Positions 1 to 9,506 of a stretch of DNA of 51,405 bases are shown piece by piece. Each line of letters begins with the position of its first letter. Within the stretch, counting starts at the first letter, position 1. Below the pieces are notes generated by a model. That model did no database searches. It saw only the letters and a list, made by a program, of their open reading frames with translations, and was not told the DNA's origin. The translations under genes and the position numbers were made by a program. Source of the stretch: Kofleriaceae bacterium (GTDB lineage: Bacteria; Myxococcota_A; Polyangia; Haliangiales; Haliangiaceae); the NCBI GenBank assembly GCA_024762925.1, contig JANTGM010000034.1:1-51405 (forward strand), given 5' to 3'.

Positions 1-97
1 TCCGGGACTCGTCTTTCCGGGACTCGTCTTTCCGGGACTCGTCTTTCCGGGACTCGTCTTTCCGGGACTCGTCTTTCCGGGACTCGTCTTTCCGGGA
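1..97. repeat. 15-bp tandem repeat, six identical copies plus a partial
   Basis: The unit TCCGGGACTCGTCTT occurs six times head to tail without a single mismatch, followed by a partial seventh copy. It touches the window edge, so the array may be longer. The unit is five codons and lies in frame inside the minus-strand sulfatase-like gene, where it encodes Pro-Gly-Lys-Thr-Ser repeats. Perfect nucleotide identity points to recent expansion by slippage or recombination. Confidence 0.95.
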
Positions 98-2922
98 ACA
101 GGCTCTGTGGGCTTTGGAGTCTCAGCCACTGGGGCGGGCATGGTGAATTCGCCAATGATGACAAGGTCCGTGCTGCCGTCCCGAAGCGGCCCAGTGATGG
201 TGATGGGCTCCTTGCTCGGTGACCTCGTATCGCGCTTAACCCGCAGGCCGACCATCACTTTGGCGGGGCCAGTCTCGTTCTTCCACGCAGTCGGCAGCGA
301 GACTTTCATTCGGTCCCGCACAAGTTCGCCTTCATGCCAGCGGCCAGTTGGGAACATGCCCCCACCCGTGAGCCCCAGACGGCTCTTCGCTGGGCGTGTC
401 TTGTTGGCGCCACTTGCAGGCCACAGTTCGATCTGGAGCTTCATGTCGGGAGCGCCCGCTTTGGCAACGCGAAAGTAGACTTGAATCTCTAGTGGCTTGC
501 TCGGTATGGCCTTAGCCACATCTAGCTCGAAGCTATCGACAACGATGGCGCCATCTGCGACTGCAACACCTTCCACCGGCGTCGCTGTAGCTGGGCGGTC
601 GCGAACGAGATGATCACTGAGCTTGGCGATGGCCTGGTTGCTCTCTTTGTCTCGTGCGTAGACAACACGCTCAAGCCATTCATTGAGGTAGCCGCGCATC
701 TCCTTGTAGCCAGCCTTATCGGAAGTCGAGACGTTCTTCTTTTCGAGCGGATCTTTCTTTAAATTCCAAAGCCTTGAGACGTTATTCTTCAAGTCAAGGA
801 TGAGTTTGTAGCGACTGTTCACCGCAGCTCGAAGCGGCTTGGGATAGTTGGTCTCCGAGAAGACTACGCGTTCCTCGGCATCTTTGCCGTAGAACAGTTG
901 TGGCACCAGGCTCTCACCTTCAATGCCAAGCGAGCTTGTGTCGTAGCCAATGAGGTCGGCCAACGTTGGGAAGATGTCGATCGGAGAGACCGCACCGGAA
1001 ATCTCTCGTGGCTCGATATTGGGCACGTAAAAGATGAGTGGCACGTGAAGAATCTCGCGGTGCAAGTCTTGGGCGTGATTGATGTAGCCATGCTCTCCAA
1101 ATGCATCACCATGGTCACTGGTGATTGCGATGATCGTCTTTTGCCCCGCCTGGCTTCGTGCAACGTAGTCGAGCAAATTCCCTAGGTGCTTATCTGTGAA
1201 GTGAAGCTCCCCATCATAGAGGTCCATCTCGCTCTCGCCATAGCTTGTCTCGCCGGGGTGACTTACATAACGGCCGTGCGGGTCGATGTAGTGCGTCCAC
1301 AGAAACCACTTTTTGCGCCCTTGCTTGCCAATCCAAGCAATGCTCCGATCGGTGAGCTTCTGCGAGGTCACACCGTAGGGGTCGCGCTTCTTGCCAACCG
1401 TATTGTCGTAGTCGTCTACGCCCTGATCCATGCCCCAGTCGTTGAAGTACTCATGGGAGAGAATGGCGCCAGTTCGATATCCCTTGGACTTAAATAGCTC
1501 GGGGAGAAGGGTGTTGCTTGGCTTTAGCTTTGGTGGCGAGCCACGTGGAACGTCCTCATTCAGAGCAATGCCTGAGTGGAAGAACTTGGAGGTGAGGATG
1601 GCTGGAATCGAGGCCATTGTCCCGGCCGAGGGAGCATTGGCAAAGCTGAAGTTCGCAGAACGCTTCACAAATTCAGCGAGCCGTGGCGTGGTGTTTCGCT
1701 CGTAGCCGCCGAATGTTGTGTGATCGTAGCGGACGGTATCGATGGTAATCAGCAGGACGTTCCAATCGTCTTGGTACGCCTCAGGAACGGGCATCTTTTC
1801 ACCGCTCTTGTACGAGGGCAGGCGTCCCAATTTGAAGTCTCGACCATCGCAGTTCTCGTCGATGTCGTTGTCAGGTATGTCGCGAGCGAGCGGGTGCACC
1901 TTGTTGTTGAAGGCGTCACAATCGTTTTCGCCGAGCAATGAGCCAAAGCCGTCACCATCAAAGTCGTTCGCGCGCCGCACAAGGTTCATGGCCGTGGCCA
2001 ACGTGGGCGATGATGAAATCGCCAGCGCCTTGGTGTCTTGATCCGCTCCGAGTTTTACCAAGGTGATGAGAATGAGGGTGGCAGATAGGAAGGCTGTCGA
2101 GACGATTGCAATGAGGCGCTTTCTGCCAGGCTTTGGCCACAGGCGGCCACGTCGGGCCAGAAGCTGTCCTGAGGCCCACACGCCCAGCGCAAAGCTTCCC
2201 AGTGAGAGCAGGTGCCGCCAAGGCACCAGGGGTGCGAGCTGAGGCAGGGTTCGCAGGACCACGATGACCAAGGGCCAGCCGAGGAGCACCAAGACGATTG
2301 CCGCTGCGGGAACGGACGAGAAGGGATTGACTGCACCGAACTTGCTGGGAAGGAGCCTGGCGAGACGCTGAACGCCAAGAGCAATGAGGACGGCCAATAC
2401 AAGCAAGAGGATTGCAAGTACGAGCTGGGCAAACGCCAATACAAGAGCCGTGAGTTGTGGCTCTTTGAACATGGCTCCCAAGCGAAGCGACATAAGGGTC
2501 GATGCGCCGAGGAAGAGACCTCCGCAAATGCACAGTGCCCAAAGCCAGGAGGCAACGGTGCCACCTTCGTCGGCCGGCGCCGTTGGGGCAAACAGCCCAA
2601 GCCAAGTCTCGCCCTTAAAGAGCACCCGGTGACCAACTCTTGCAGCGATGCTTGCGGCGATCATTAGCGGCAGAGCAATGACGCCAAGGAGCGCGCAGAG
2701 ACTCAACTCGAGAAAGATGTAGCGGAGAATCGTTCCAAGGCGCAGTGGGCCAGGAGCGACCCAAAGCGTGGCGAAGAAGTCGACCAAGGCGACTGCTGCC
2801 AACCCGAGCAGGGTCGCAATCGCGGCATTCTGGCTGTCGAACCGAAGAGCAGCTGCCCATGTCTTGGGCTCTTGCTGTAGTTGCGCCCGCGGAATTGGCG
2901 TGCTTGGCGTCTCTGAGGGCAC
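1..2922 (-). CDS. Membrane-anchored sulfatase/alkaline-phosphatase-superfamily enzyme (3' end outside window)
   Basis: The open frame begins at a GTG at 2922 that overlaps the TAG stop of the upstream glycosyltransferase, and it is still open at base 1 (974 residues visible). Residues about 15-290 hold some six to seven hydrophobic segments. Residues about 319-363 form an Asp/Asn/Cys-rich motif (DFDGDGFG, NDCD, DNDIDENCDG) like the MopE-type metal-binding repeats common in myxobacteria. The catalytic domain follows. It has the metal ligand stretch ITIDTVRYDH near residue 392, a nucleophile region APSAGTMAS with Thr at about 435, and TSDHGD near 603. The Cys/Ser-x-Pro-x-Arg sulfatase signature is absent. 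Thr is the nucleophile in lipoteichoic-acid synthase and phosphoethanolamine transferases of this superfamily, so a transferase or phosphodiesterase is as likely as a sulfatase. The C-terminus is a PGKTS repeat tail. Likely site of action: outer face of the inner membrane. Confidence 0.85.
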   Translation of the reverse strand, partial: MPSETPSTPIPRAQLQQEPKTWAAALRFDSQNAAIATLLGLAAVALVDFFATLWVAPGPLRLGTILRYIFLELSLCALLGVIALPLMIAASIAARVGHRVLFKGETWLGLFAPTAPADEGGTVASWLWALCICGGLFLGASTLMSLRLGAMFKEPQLTALVLAFAQLVLAILLLVLAVLIALGVQRLARLLPSKFGAVNPFSSVPAAAIVLVLLGWPLVIVVLRTLPQLAPLVPWRHLLSLGSFALGVWASGQLLARRGRLWPKPGRKRLIAIVSTAFLSATLILITLVKLGADQDTKALAISSSPTLATAMNLVRRANDFDGDGFGSLLGENDCDAFNNKVHPLARDIPDNDIDENCDGRDFKLGRLPSYKSGEKMPVPEAYQDDWNVLLITIDTVRYDHTTFGGYERNTTPRLAEFVKRSANFSFANAPSAGTMASIPAILTSKFFHSGIALNEDVPRGSPPKLKPSNTLLPELFKSKGYRTGAILSHEYFNDWGMDQGVDDYDNTVGKKRDPYGVTSQKLTDRSIAWIGKQGRKKWFLWTHYIDPHGRYVSHPGETSYGESEMDLYDGELHFTDKHLGNLLDYVARSQAGQKTIIAITSDHGDAFGEHGYINHAQDLHREILHVPLIFYVPNIEPREISGAVSPIDIFPTLADLIGYDTSSLGIEGESLVPQLFYGKDAEERVVFSETNYPKPLRAAVNSRYKLILDLKNNVSRLWNLKKDPLEKKNVSTSDKAGYKEMRGYLNEWLERVVYARDKESNQAIAKLSDHLVRDRPATATPVEGVAVADGAIVVDSFELDVAKAIPSKPLEIQVYFRVAKAGAPDMKLQIELWPASGANKTRPAKSRLGLTGGGMFPTGRWHEGELVRDRMKVSLPTAWKNETGPAKVMVGLRVKRDTRSPSKEPITITGPLRDGSTDLVIIGEFTMPAPVAETPKPTEPVPGKTSPGKTSPGKTSPGKTSPGKTSPGKTSPG

Positions 2923-3620
2923 TATTTCCTCTTTTGGCGGAGAAGCTCCCAAATTGCTTCAAAGCCATCAGTCCAATGGATTTTTTTGCCCTCGGCGAGA
3001 TCGCGAGCTGTGTAGCGGATGGGGACTTCGTGGATCTTGATGTTGCGTTTGCCGATCTTGGCGGTGACCTCGGGGCAAAACTCAAAGCCTTCACACTCGA
3101 GGTTGAAGGAGCGGAGAAGGTCGGTCTTGAAAACTTTGAAGCAGGTGGCCTCATCGGTGATCTTGAGGCCGTAGAGGAGGTTTGCCGTGGTTGTGAGCAG
3201 TCGATTGGCAACAAAGTTGGGCAGCTGCATGCCCTCGGGCCACCTTCTTTGCAAGAAGCGTGAGCCGTAGACCACCTCTGCGCCTTTGGAGATTTCGCCC
3301 AGCAAGGCAGGGTAATCGTCTACGTCGTATTCTAGATCGGCATCTTGTACAAGGCAGTAGTCACCCTTGGCTTCCGCTAGAGCAGTTCGAATCGCAGCGC
3401 CCTTGCCACGGTTCATAGGGTGCTTCACCAAGCGAATTCGCGAGTCTTTGGCGATGGCCTTTTCGACCTCGGCGATGGTGCCATCTTTGGAACCGTCGTC
3501 GCAGACAATGATCTCTTTTTCAAATCCCAGCGGCTCGGTTTCGATAGCGGCCACAAGGCGAAGCACCTCGCCGATCGTCTTCTCTTCGCCGTAGGCGGGG
3601 ATCAGGATGGACAGGAGCAT
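2922..3620 (-). CDS. GT2 glycosyltransferase, dolichyl/polyprenyl-phosphate mannose synthase-like
   Basis: A 232-residue GT-A fold family 2 enzyme. The N-terminus [19 protein letters not shown], the donor-binding [10 protein letters not shown] and the metal-binding QDADLEYD are all visible. This is the arrangement of polyprenyl-phosphate mannose/glucose synthases, which load a nucleotide sugar onto a lipid carrier at the cytoplasmic membrane face. There is no C-terminal membrane domain. A longer in-frame reading from 3710 exists, but the ATG at 3620 starts exactly where family members start, so I chose it. The stop overlaps the GTG of the downstream sulfatase-superfamily gene, implying translational coupling. 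The divergent neighbour at 3744 is a GT-C membrane protein, the class that uses lipid-linked sugars. The sugar identity cannot be read from sequence. Confidence 0.9.
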   Translation of the reverse strand: MLLSILIPAYGEEKTIGEVLRLVAAIETEPLGFEKEIIVCDDGSKDGTIAEVEKAIAKDSRIRLVKHPMNRGKGAAIRTALAEAKGDYCLVQDADLEYDVDDYPALLGEISKGAEVVYGSRFLQRRWPEGMQLPNFVANRLLTTTANLLYGLKITDEATCFKVFKTDLLRSFNLECEGFEFCPEVTAKIGKRNIKIHEVPIRYTARDLAEGKKIHWTDGFEAIWELLRQKRK

Positions 3621-3666
3621 GCGCGCCCTTGGTAGCACAGTGGGGCAAGTGTGCTCAATCCTTTCG

Positions 3667-3693
3667 TTTTGCGAATTGCCTAGGCTCGCAAAA
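3667..3693. promoter_or_regulatory. Inverted repeat in divergent promoter region
   Basis: TTTTGCGA and TCGCAAAA form a perfect 8-bp inverted repeat with an 11-nt spacer, in the 123-bp gap between the divergent glycosyltransferase genes (starts at 3620 and 3744). The size and position fit an operator for a dimeric repressor acting on both genes. There is no U-tract, so a terminator is less likely. Function is inferred from position only. Confidence 0.4.
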
Positions 3694-3743
3694 CTGTCCC
3701 CCAGTGACAAAAAGCGTCAGGAACCCGCTACGCTGGCCCCGTC

Positions 3744-5255
3744 GTGCAGACCCGAGCCAAGCGCTTTCTCTTTGGTGGCCTCATCGCCGCGGCCTACCTC
3801 TACTGCTTTCCCTATTTTCCTGGGATGCGGAGCGCGAATGAATTGCCTCGCATCTACCTGACGATGGCGATGGTGGACGAGGGCAGCTTTGCCATCGATA
3901 CCGGGGCCAAGCGCTGGGGCAAGACCGTGGACGTGTCACCATCCAAAGGACATCTATACTCCAACAAGGCGCCAGGCTCCTCAATGTTGGCGGTGCCGGC
4001 CTATGTACTACTGAAAGGCGCTAAGGGGCTCACTGGAGGGGAGCCAAGCCTCGCGGAACTCACATGGGCATTCCGTTTCGCCACTGGCGTCATTCCAACG
4101 CTCTTGTGTCTAACTCTGCTTTGGAAGTTTCTGCGGAGCTTTGCGCCGTCCCCAGGAACCCGGCGGCTAGTCCTGCTTGGCTACGCCTTGGGATCCATGG
4201 CGCTCACCTATTCGACTCTGTTCATCGCTCATCAGTTGGCTGCGGTTTGCATCGTGTCTGCCTATATCATCGCGACCTGGGTCGTTGAGGAGGGCCTGCA
4301 TCGGCGTTGGTTGTGGGCCGTCGGCGTTCTGGCCGGGTGTGCTCCGCTGGTTGACTATCAAGCGGCCTTTGCCGGCGTGCCGATTGCCGTGTATCTGATC
4401 TATCACTTGGCCATTCGCGAGCGGCAAATGTGGGTTGGCTTGCTGTTCGCGATTGGCGGAGCGATAGGTCCCATTGCGCTCTTGCTCGCCTACCACGCTG
4501 CGGCGTTTGGAGGCCCATTTCGCACGGGATACGATGCCTCCGAGTCGTTCGCGCACTTTCATCAGCAGGGCTTTCTCGGCATGGACCAGTTGCGTCTTGA
4601 AGCGCTCGCTGGTTCGACGATTGCCAGCGATAACGGACTACTCATCTTTTGCCCCATGTTGCTCTTGGCGATTCCAGGGTGGTTTCTCATGGCCAAGCGC
4701 GGTCGCTGGTGGCACTTTGGCATCACGCTCTCCGTCGCGGTCATCTATCTCACCTTCATCTCCAGCATCAATTTCTGGCGTGGAGGATGGCAGCTCGGCC
4801 CGCGCTACATCACTGCAATGCTACCATTCCTTCTCGTGCCTATTGGCGTTGCCGTCACTTGGGCGGAACGACGTTGGGTGGCGCGAGGAATTGCCGTAGG
4901 GCTCATCGGAGTTGGCATTGTTGTCTACGCTTTGTCCAATGCGATCTTTCCGCACTTCCCAGAAAAGTTCGCAAACCCACTTTACGAGCTTGTGTTTCGA
5001 CTCATCGGCGATGGACACGCAGGCTACAACGCTGGTTGGTTGGTGGGGCTGCACGGCTTTGCCAGTTTGGTGCCGTACTTCATGCTCGTCTTTGGACTGA
5101 GCGTTTGGTGTGCGTATCCTGCGCGCTCAGAACGCAAGTCGGCACTGTTGGGGCTGGGAATCACAATTGGGATTGTCGCTCTATATGCGCTCTTTCCAGG
5201 TGGTGGAGCGCCCGCGGAAGGCGCCTATACGTGGGTCGTTACGATCATGCCGTGA
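3744..5255 (+). CDS. GT-C-type multi-pass membrane glycosyltransferase (GT39/ArnT-like)
   Basis: A 503-residue protein with about ten hydrophobic segments. The first luminal loop after TM1 has the acidic VDEGSFAID and then [19 protein letters not shown]. This Tyr-Ser-Lys-Ala-Pro-Gly pattern is typical of GT-C enzymes of the protein-mannosyltransferase/ArnT group, where a conserved acidic residue in the first loop is catalytic. Such enzymes move a sugar from a polyprenyl-phosphate carrier to a protein, lipid or glycan in the periplasm. The start is a GTG at 3744 with no clear Shine-Dalgarno sequence, so the exact N-terminus is uncertain. The hydrophobic TM1 follows at once, which supports a start here. 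The divergent DPM1-like gene could supply its donor. The acceptor is unknown. Confidence 0.75.
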   Translation: MQTRAKRFLFGGLIAAAYLYCFPYFPGMRSANELPRIYLTMAMVDEGSFAIDTGAKRWGKTVDVSPSKGHLYSNKAPGSSMLAVPAYVLLKGAKGLTGGEPSLAELTWAFRFATGVIPTLLCLTLLWKFLRSFAPSPGTRRLVLLGYALGSMALTYSTLFIAHQLAAVCIVSAYIIATWVVEEGLHRRWLWAVGVLAGCAPLVDYQAAFAGVPIAVYLIYHLAIRERQMWVGLLFAIGGAIGPIALLLAYHAAAFGGPFRTGYDASESFAHFHQQGFLGMDQLRLEALAGSTIASDNGLLIFCPMLLLAIPGWFLMAKRGRWWHFGITLSVAVIYLTFISSINFWRGGWQLGPRYITAMLPFLLVPIGVAVTWAERRWVARGIAVGLIGVGIVVYALSNAIFPHFPEKFANPLYELVFRLIGDGHAGYNAGWLVGLHGFASLVPYFMLVFGLSVWCAYPARSERKSALLGLGITIGIVALYALFPGGGAPAEGAYTWVVTIMP

Positions 5256-5299
5256 ACTGCGGCAGCCCGAGATTTGGGCCGACTCCAACGAATCGCGGG

Positions 5300-6331
5300 C
5301 TAGTGCACAACCGGCCGCGTGGGCCCCAACGTGGCAGCTTGCGGCTCGCGAATCTTTGGCAGAGTGATTCGGCCCTCTCGAACGTGCTGCACATCCTCGT
5401 TGGCCAACAGAGCGGCAACCTGCCTAACCATCACAGCTAGCGGCTCACTGCCATGACGATTGAGTAACGGAACTCGCGCGTTCACCGAAGCGTGCATGTG
5501 CTTCGATGCCGGAATGGTACCGAGTGTGGTTGCCCGAATTCCGAGGAAGTCTCTGCACAGTCGCCCCATCGTTTGCACGATGATCTCTTCTTTGGGCTCG
5601 TAGATGTAGTTGCCAACGACCCTTGCCCCGAAATACTGGAGTTGAGAGTGCATTGCTGCTGCAAGCTCTGGATCCGTTTTCGCGATTCGGGCGACAACGT
5701 CGGGCAGGTGGGCGACTCCTCGGGCCTTGCTGAGTTCCTCCGTGACGTGTTTCTTACGAGCGGGGCTCCCCGCGCATTGAATGAGTACACGGTGCACTGC
5801 TCCCTTTAGGAACCCATATGCGTTTTGAATCGATGTGATCTGAGGAGTCACGACGACCAGCCGCGAGTCAGCGAGCGCGTAGAAATCAAGTGTATTGTAG
5901 GCCGCGCCAGCTCCGCAGTCGATCACCACAAGGTCGGCGTCGATGTTCCGAATTTGTCGTAGGAGTTTTTGCTTCTGCCCATGGTTGATGTTGGCAGTGC
6001 CGGGCGATGCAGAAGTGCCGGGGATAAGCGTAAGGTTTGGAACGCCTGTCGCAACACGAGTCTCGCTCACGTTGGCGACCTCTTTGTCGAGAACAGCACC
6101 AAGCCCTTTGCCCGGCCGTTCAATACTAAAGAGCGTGTGTGCGTTTGCCATACCCAGGTCGGCATCGATAAGCACGACTTGCTGGCCTCGCTCGGCGAAC
6201 GCTACAGCGATGTTGGCTGACAGTACGCTCTTGCCAACGCCGCCCTTTCCGCCACCAACCGCGATGATTCTTCGAGCTCCGATAGAGGAATGGTTTGCTG
6301 AGGCCAATGCAGGGGACATGGGTTCAGACAT
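5300..6331 (-). CDS. MinD/ParA-family ATPase (FlhG-like)
   Basis: A 343-residue P-loop ATPase of the SIMIBI class. The deviant Walker A GGGKGGVGKS is at residues 26-35, with the signature lysine of the MinD/ParA group. The switch I region DADLGMANAH and the Walker B VVIDCGAGA follow, then a helical C-terminal extension of some 90 residues. The DADLGMAN form is closest to FlhG/MinD-type proteins, which set cell-pole or cell-middle location of large complexes. No flagellar or division gene lies nearby, so the cargo is unknown. It is convergent with the GT-C gene (44-bp gap) and downstream of the hut genes after a 267-bp gap. No obvious ribosome binding site precedes the ATG. A second in-frame ATG lies four codons on. 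Confidence 0.8.
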   Translation of the reverse strand: MSEPMSPALASANHSSIGARRIIAVGGGKGGVGKSVLSANIAVAFAERGQQVVLIDADLGMANAHTLFSIERPGKGLGAVLDKEVANVSETRVATGVPNLTLIPGTSASPGTANINHGQKQKLLRQIRNIDADLVVIDCGAGAAYNTLDFYALADSRLVVVTPQITSIQNAYGFLKGAVHRVLIQCAGSPARKKHVTEELSKARGVAHLPDVVARIAKTDPELAAAMHSQLQYFGARVVGNYIYEPKEEIIVQTMGRLCRDFLGIRATTLGTIPASKHMHASVNARVPLLNRHGSEPLAVMVRQVAALLANEDVQHVREGRITLPKIREPQAATLGPTRPVVH

Positions 6332-6598
6332 TGGATCGGCGCATTGAGCTGGGGCTTGAGAGAAAAATACCGCGACCGCGGAATGCGATCGCTTCGCCTC
6401 AGCTGGGTATTTGCGGGTAGCTCACATAGGAGCAGCCATCAAGGTTGCTGGGTTTTCGGCCGATACGACGAGACAGCCCCTGCGTTTGGGGCGGAGCAAT
6501 GTGAGCAAACTACGGACACTATCGGACGCACGTCCAATTCGCGCTATCGCAGGCGCTCCCATTAACTTCGAGGATAGCGACTACGACGACGTTGGTTT

Positions 6599-7840
6599 CT
6601 AGTCGTTCGCGCTTGCGTCCCACACGGTGCGACCGTTCTTGTAGACACGCGCTGCGAGGTTCACTCCAAAGTGGTAGGGGATTTCCGCAGGCACCTCGGC
6701 ATTCCAAACGACAAGGTCTGCAGGGCTTCCTGCGGCGATTCGACCGATCGATGCATCGCCGAGAGCCCGCGCCGCATTGCGAGTAACACCCAGCCACGCC
6801 TCCTCAACGCTCATACCGTAGTGGGTGGTGGCGAGCCACATGGCCAAAGGTAGGCTCTCAGAGTGGGATGTGCCGGGATTTAGATCGCTGCCAATGGCCA
6901 TTGCAACTCCAGCCTTGCGCATGGCTGCAACGGGCGGTGGAGCCATTCTGAGTTGCACGCAAGCTCCGGGCAGCATGGTGGCAAGAACACCCGCCTTGCC
7001 CATTGCAGCCAAGCCTTCGTCGCTTACCACTTCTAGGTGATCTCCCGAGAGGCTGCCCAACTCTGCCAAGAGCTGCGGCGCCCCAAGATCCGCAAACTGT
7101 CCTACATGGGCCTTGGTGGCGAGTTTGTGGCGTTTCGCAGCTTCGAGAATCGTGCGAGTCTCGAGCAATGTGAAAGCGCCCTCGTCACAGTAGATGTCGA
7201 CGGCCTCCGCAAGTTGCTCGTGCGCAGCGCGGGGAATCATCTCCTCAACCACAACCTGCACAAAGCCCTCTCGATCATCGGCGAACTCTGGAGGCAAGGC
7301 GTGAGCACCAAGAAGGGTGGGGCGCATGGTCATGGCGTGCTGCTGTCCCACCTGTGAGGCGATTTTTAGAAGCCGTAGCTCTCCATCACAGGTTAGATCA
7401 TAGCCACTCTTGGCCTCCATCGTAGTTGTGCCGGATCGCAGAGCGTAGTTCATGCGCGTGCAGGCGAGGTCGACGAGTGCCTTGGCGCTGGCTTCGCGGG
7501 TTGCGCGAACCGTGGCCATGATGCCGCCACCCTCGCGTGCGATGTCTAGGTAGTGGTCGCCTCTTGCTCGTCTAGCAAACTCATCCGCGCGTCGTCCTGC
7601 GAAGATCGGATGGGCGTGACAGTCAACGAGACCTGGGCTCAGGAGCCGTCCTCCCAAGTCGTGAACGTCCGCGTCCGCAAATGAGGAGGGAAGCTCGCGC
7701 TCGGCTCCAACCCACGCAACGTTGCCGCATTCGATCACCACAGCGGCTCTCTCAACGACACCAAGGCCGTCTCCCTCCGCGGTAATCGCTACGGAAGTGT
7801 TTCGAAGAATACGCGTTGCTTGGTTGGGCGATGAAACCAC
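6599..7840 (-). CDS. hutI: Imidazolonepropionase
   Basis: Third enzyme of histidine degradation: it hydrolyses 4-imidazolone-5-propionate to N-formimino-L-glutamate in the cytoplasm. It is an amidohydrolase. The metal-binding VDCHAHPIFAGRRADEF is near the N-terminus, and the later TKAHVGQFAD, GDHLEVVSDEG and IGSDLNPGTSHSES carry further active-site residues. I chose the GTG at 7840, which gives 413 residues, the usual family length. The sequence AGGAAG lies six bases upstream, and the start is ten bases past the hutU stop. A longer reading from 7921 would overlap hutU by about 70 bases and adds residues with no family counterpart. Last gene of the hutH-hutU-hutI operon. Confidence 0.95.
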   Translation of the reverse strand: MVSSPNQATRILRNTSVAITAEGDGLGVVERAAVVIECGNVAWVGAERELPSSFADADVHDLGGRLLSPGLVDCHAHPIFAGRRADEFARRARGDHYLDIAREGGGIMATVRATREASAKALVDLACTRMNYALRSGTTTMEAKSGYDLTCDGELRLLKIASQVGQQHAMTMRPTLLGAHALPPEFADDREGFVQVVVEEMIPRAAHEQLAEAVDIYCDEGAFTLLETRTILEAAKRHKLATKAHVGQFADLGAPQLLAELGSLSGDHLEVVSDEGLAAMGKAGVLATMLPGACVQLRMAPPPVAAMRKAGVAMAIGSDLNPGTSHSESLPLAMWLATTHYGMSVEEAWLGVTRNAARALGDASIGRIAAGSPADLVVWNAEVPAEIPYHFGVNLAARVYKNGRTVWDASAND

Positions 7841-7850
7841 AGAATACTTC

Positions 7851-9506
7851 CTACTTGCGCCTGCGAGGAATGACAACGCCGCGTTCGTCCGCACAGTCGA
7901 TGGCTTCCTGGTAGCCAGCATCAGCGTGGCGAATCACGCCCATTCCCGGATCACTAACGAGCACTCGACCCAAACAGCGTTCGGCCCGCTCAGAGCCGTC
8001 AGCCACAACCACCATGCCAGCGTGTAGCGAGTAGCCAATGCCAACGCCGCCACCGTGGTGAAAACTCACCCAAGTGGCTCCAGAGGCTGTATTGACCAAT
8101 GCGTTGAGGATCGGCCAGTCTGCTACCGCGTCGGTGCCGTCCTTCATGCTCTCAGTTTCGCGGTTTGGAGACGCCACGGACCCCGAGTCGAGATGATCGC
8201 GGCCGATGACGATGGGCGCCTTAAGCTTGCCTTCGCGGACCAGTTCGTTGAAGCGCAGGCCGACGCGGTGGCGGTCACCATACCCAAGCCAGCAGATGCG
8301 GCTTGGCAATCCCTGAAAGGCAACTCGCTCTTCGGCCATTTTTAGCCAGTTGGCGAGCGCCGGATCATCGTTGACGATCTCGAGGACAGCTTGGTCGGTC
8401 ACGCGAATGTCTTCAGGGTCACCACTGAGTGCGACCCAGCGAAATGGCCCCTTGCCCTCGCAGAAGAGAGGACGGATATAGGCCGGGACAAAGCCGGGAA
8501 AGCCATTTGCATTGGCGAGACCACCGAGTTCGGCTTGGGCGCGCAGATTGTTGCCATAGTCAAAGACATGGCTTCCGGTGTTTTGAAACTCCAGCATCGC
8601 TGCACAGTGTGTTGCCATCGAGTGCTGTGACCGTCGTACGTATTCTTCTGGGTTGGAGATTCGCAGTGCCGCTGCCTCCTCAAGAGGAATGCCATGGGGT
8701 ACGTAGCCTCCCAGTGGATCGTGTGCCGACGTCTGATCTGTGACGATGTCGGGGCGGTACCCGCGGCTCACAAGTTCTGGCAACACCTCGGCGGCATTGC
8801 CAATGATGCCAATAGAGCGAGCTTCGCCTTTGTCGGCCCATGCTTTCGCGGATGCGACGGCCGCATCGAGGTTGGCTGCAACTTCGTCGAGGTACCGCGT
8901 CTCAAGGCGCCGCTGTGCGCGGTGGGCATCGACCTCAACACACAGACAAACCCCACCCGCCATCGTCACCGCCAGCGGCTGCGCGCCACCCATTCCCCCA
9001 AGACCAGCGGTGAGCACAACCTTGCCAGCGAGGTTGGCCCCCTTGCCGTAGTGCTTTTGCGCCGCAGCCATGAAGGTCTCGTAGGTGCCCTGCAGAATGC
9101 CCTGCGTGCCGATATAGATCCACGAGCCGGCAGTCATTTGCCCATACATCATCAGGCCAGCCTTCTCGAGCTCGTTGAAGTGGTCCCAGTTCGCCCACTT
9201 TCCAACCAGATTTGAGTTTGCAATCAAAACGCGCGGTGCCTCTTCGTGCGTACGAAAAACCCCGACAGGGCGACCGCTCTGCACAAGAAGCGTTTCATTG
9301 TTCTCCAAGCGCTGTAGCTCGGCAATGATGGCATGGTAGTCCTCCCAGGAACGAGCGGCCTTGCCTGTGCCACCGTAGACGACGAGGTTCTCAGGATCCT
9401 CTGCGACGTCCGGATCAAGGTTGTTCATTAGCATGCGCATGGCGGCTTCTTGCGGCCAGCCTTTGCACGAGAGAGTGTTGCCATGTGGGGCGCGAATTTC
9501 GGTCAT
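7851..9506 (-). CDS. hutU: Urocanate hydratase (urocanase)
   Basis: Second enzyme of histidine degradation: it converts urocanate to imidazolonepropionate using tightly bound NAD+ as electrophile. The 551 residues match the family length. Visible family stretches are [17 protein letters not shown] near the N-terminus, [15 protein letters not shown] (nucleotide-binding loop), [14 protein letters not shown]-like [29 protein letters not shown] and the C-terminal [11 protein letters not shown]. The start ATG overlaps the hutH stop as ATGA, with GGAG seven bases upstream, so the two genes are translationally coupled. Every part of the protein looks intact. Confidence 0.97.
   Translation of the reverse strand: MTEIRAPHGNTLSCKGWPQEAAMRMLMNNLDPDVAEDPENLVVYGGTGKAARSWEDYHAIIAELQRLENNETLLVQSGRPVGVFRTHEEAPRVLIANSNLVGKWANWDHFNELEKAGLMMYGQMTAGSWIYIGTQGILQGTYETFMAAAQKHYGKGANLAGKVVLTAGLGGMGGAQPLAVTMAGGVCLCVEVDAHRAQRRLETRYLDEVAANLDAAVASAKAWADKGEARSIGIIGNAAEVLPELVSRGYRPDIVTDQTSAHDPLGGYVPHGIPLEEAAALRISNPEEYVRRSQHSMATHCAAMLEFQNTGSHVFDYGNNLRAQAELGGLANANGFPGFVPAYIRPLFCEGKGPFRWVALSGDPEDIRVTDQAVLEIVNDDPALANWLKMAEERVAFQGLPSRICWLGYGDRHRVGLRFNELVREGKLKAPIVIGRDHLDSGSVASPNRETESMKDGTDAVADWPILNALVNTASGATWVSFHHGGGVGIGYSLHAGMVVVADGSERAERCLGRVLVSDPGMGVIRHADAGYQEAIDCADERGVVIPRRRK

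Noticed and set aside
1-97. Direct repeats as a CRISPR array
   Set aside because: The copies abut with no spacers and are in frame within a gene.
107-478. Plus-strand open frame
   Set aside because: It lies wholly inside the minus-strand sulfatase-superfamily gene, which has the family motifs.
6411-6602. 63-codon plus-strand frame between the ParA-like and hutI genes
   Set aside because: No family likeness, no good start or ribosome binding site, and it overlaps the hutI end. The 267-bp gap shows no other clear feature.
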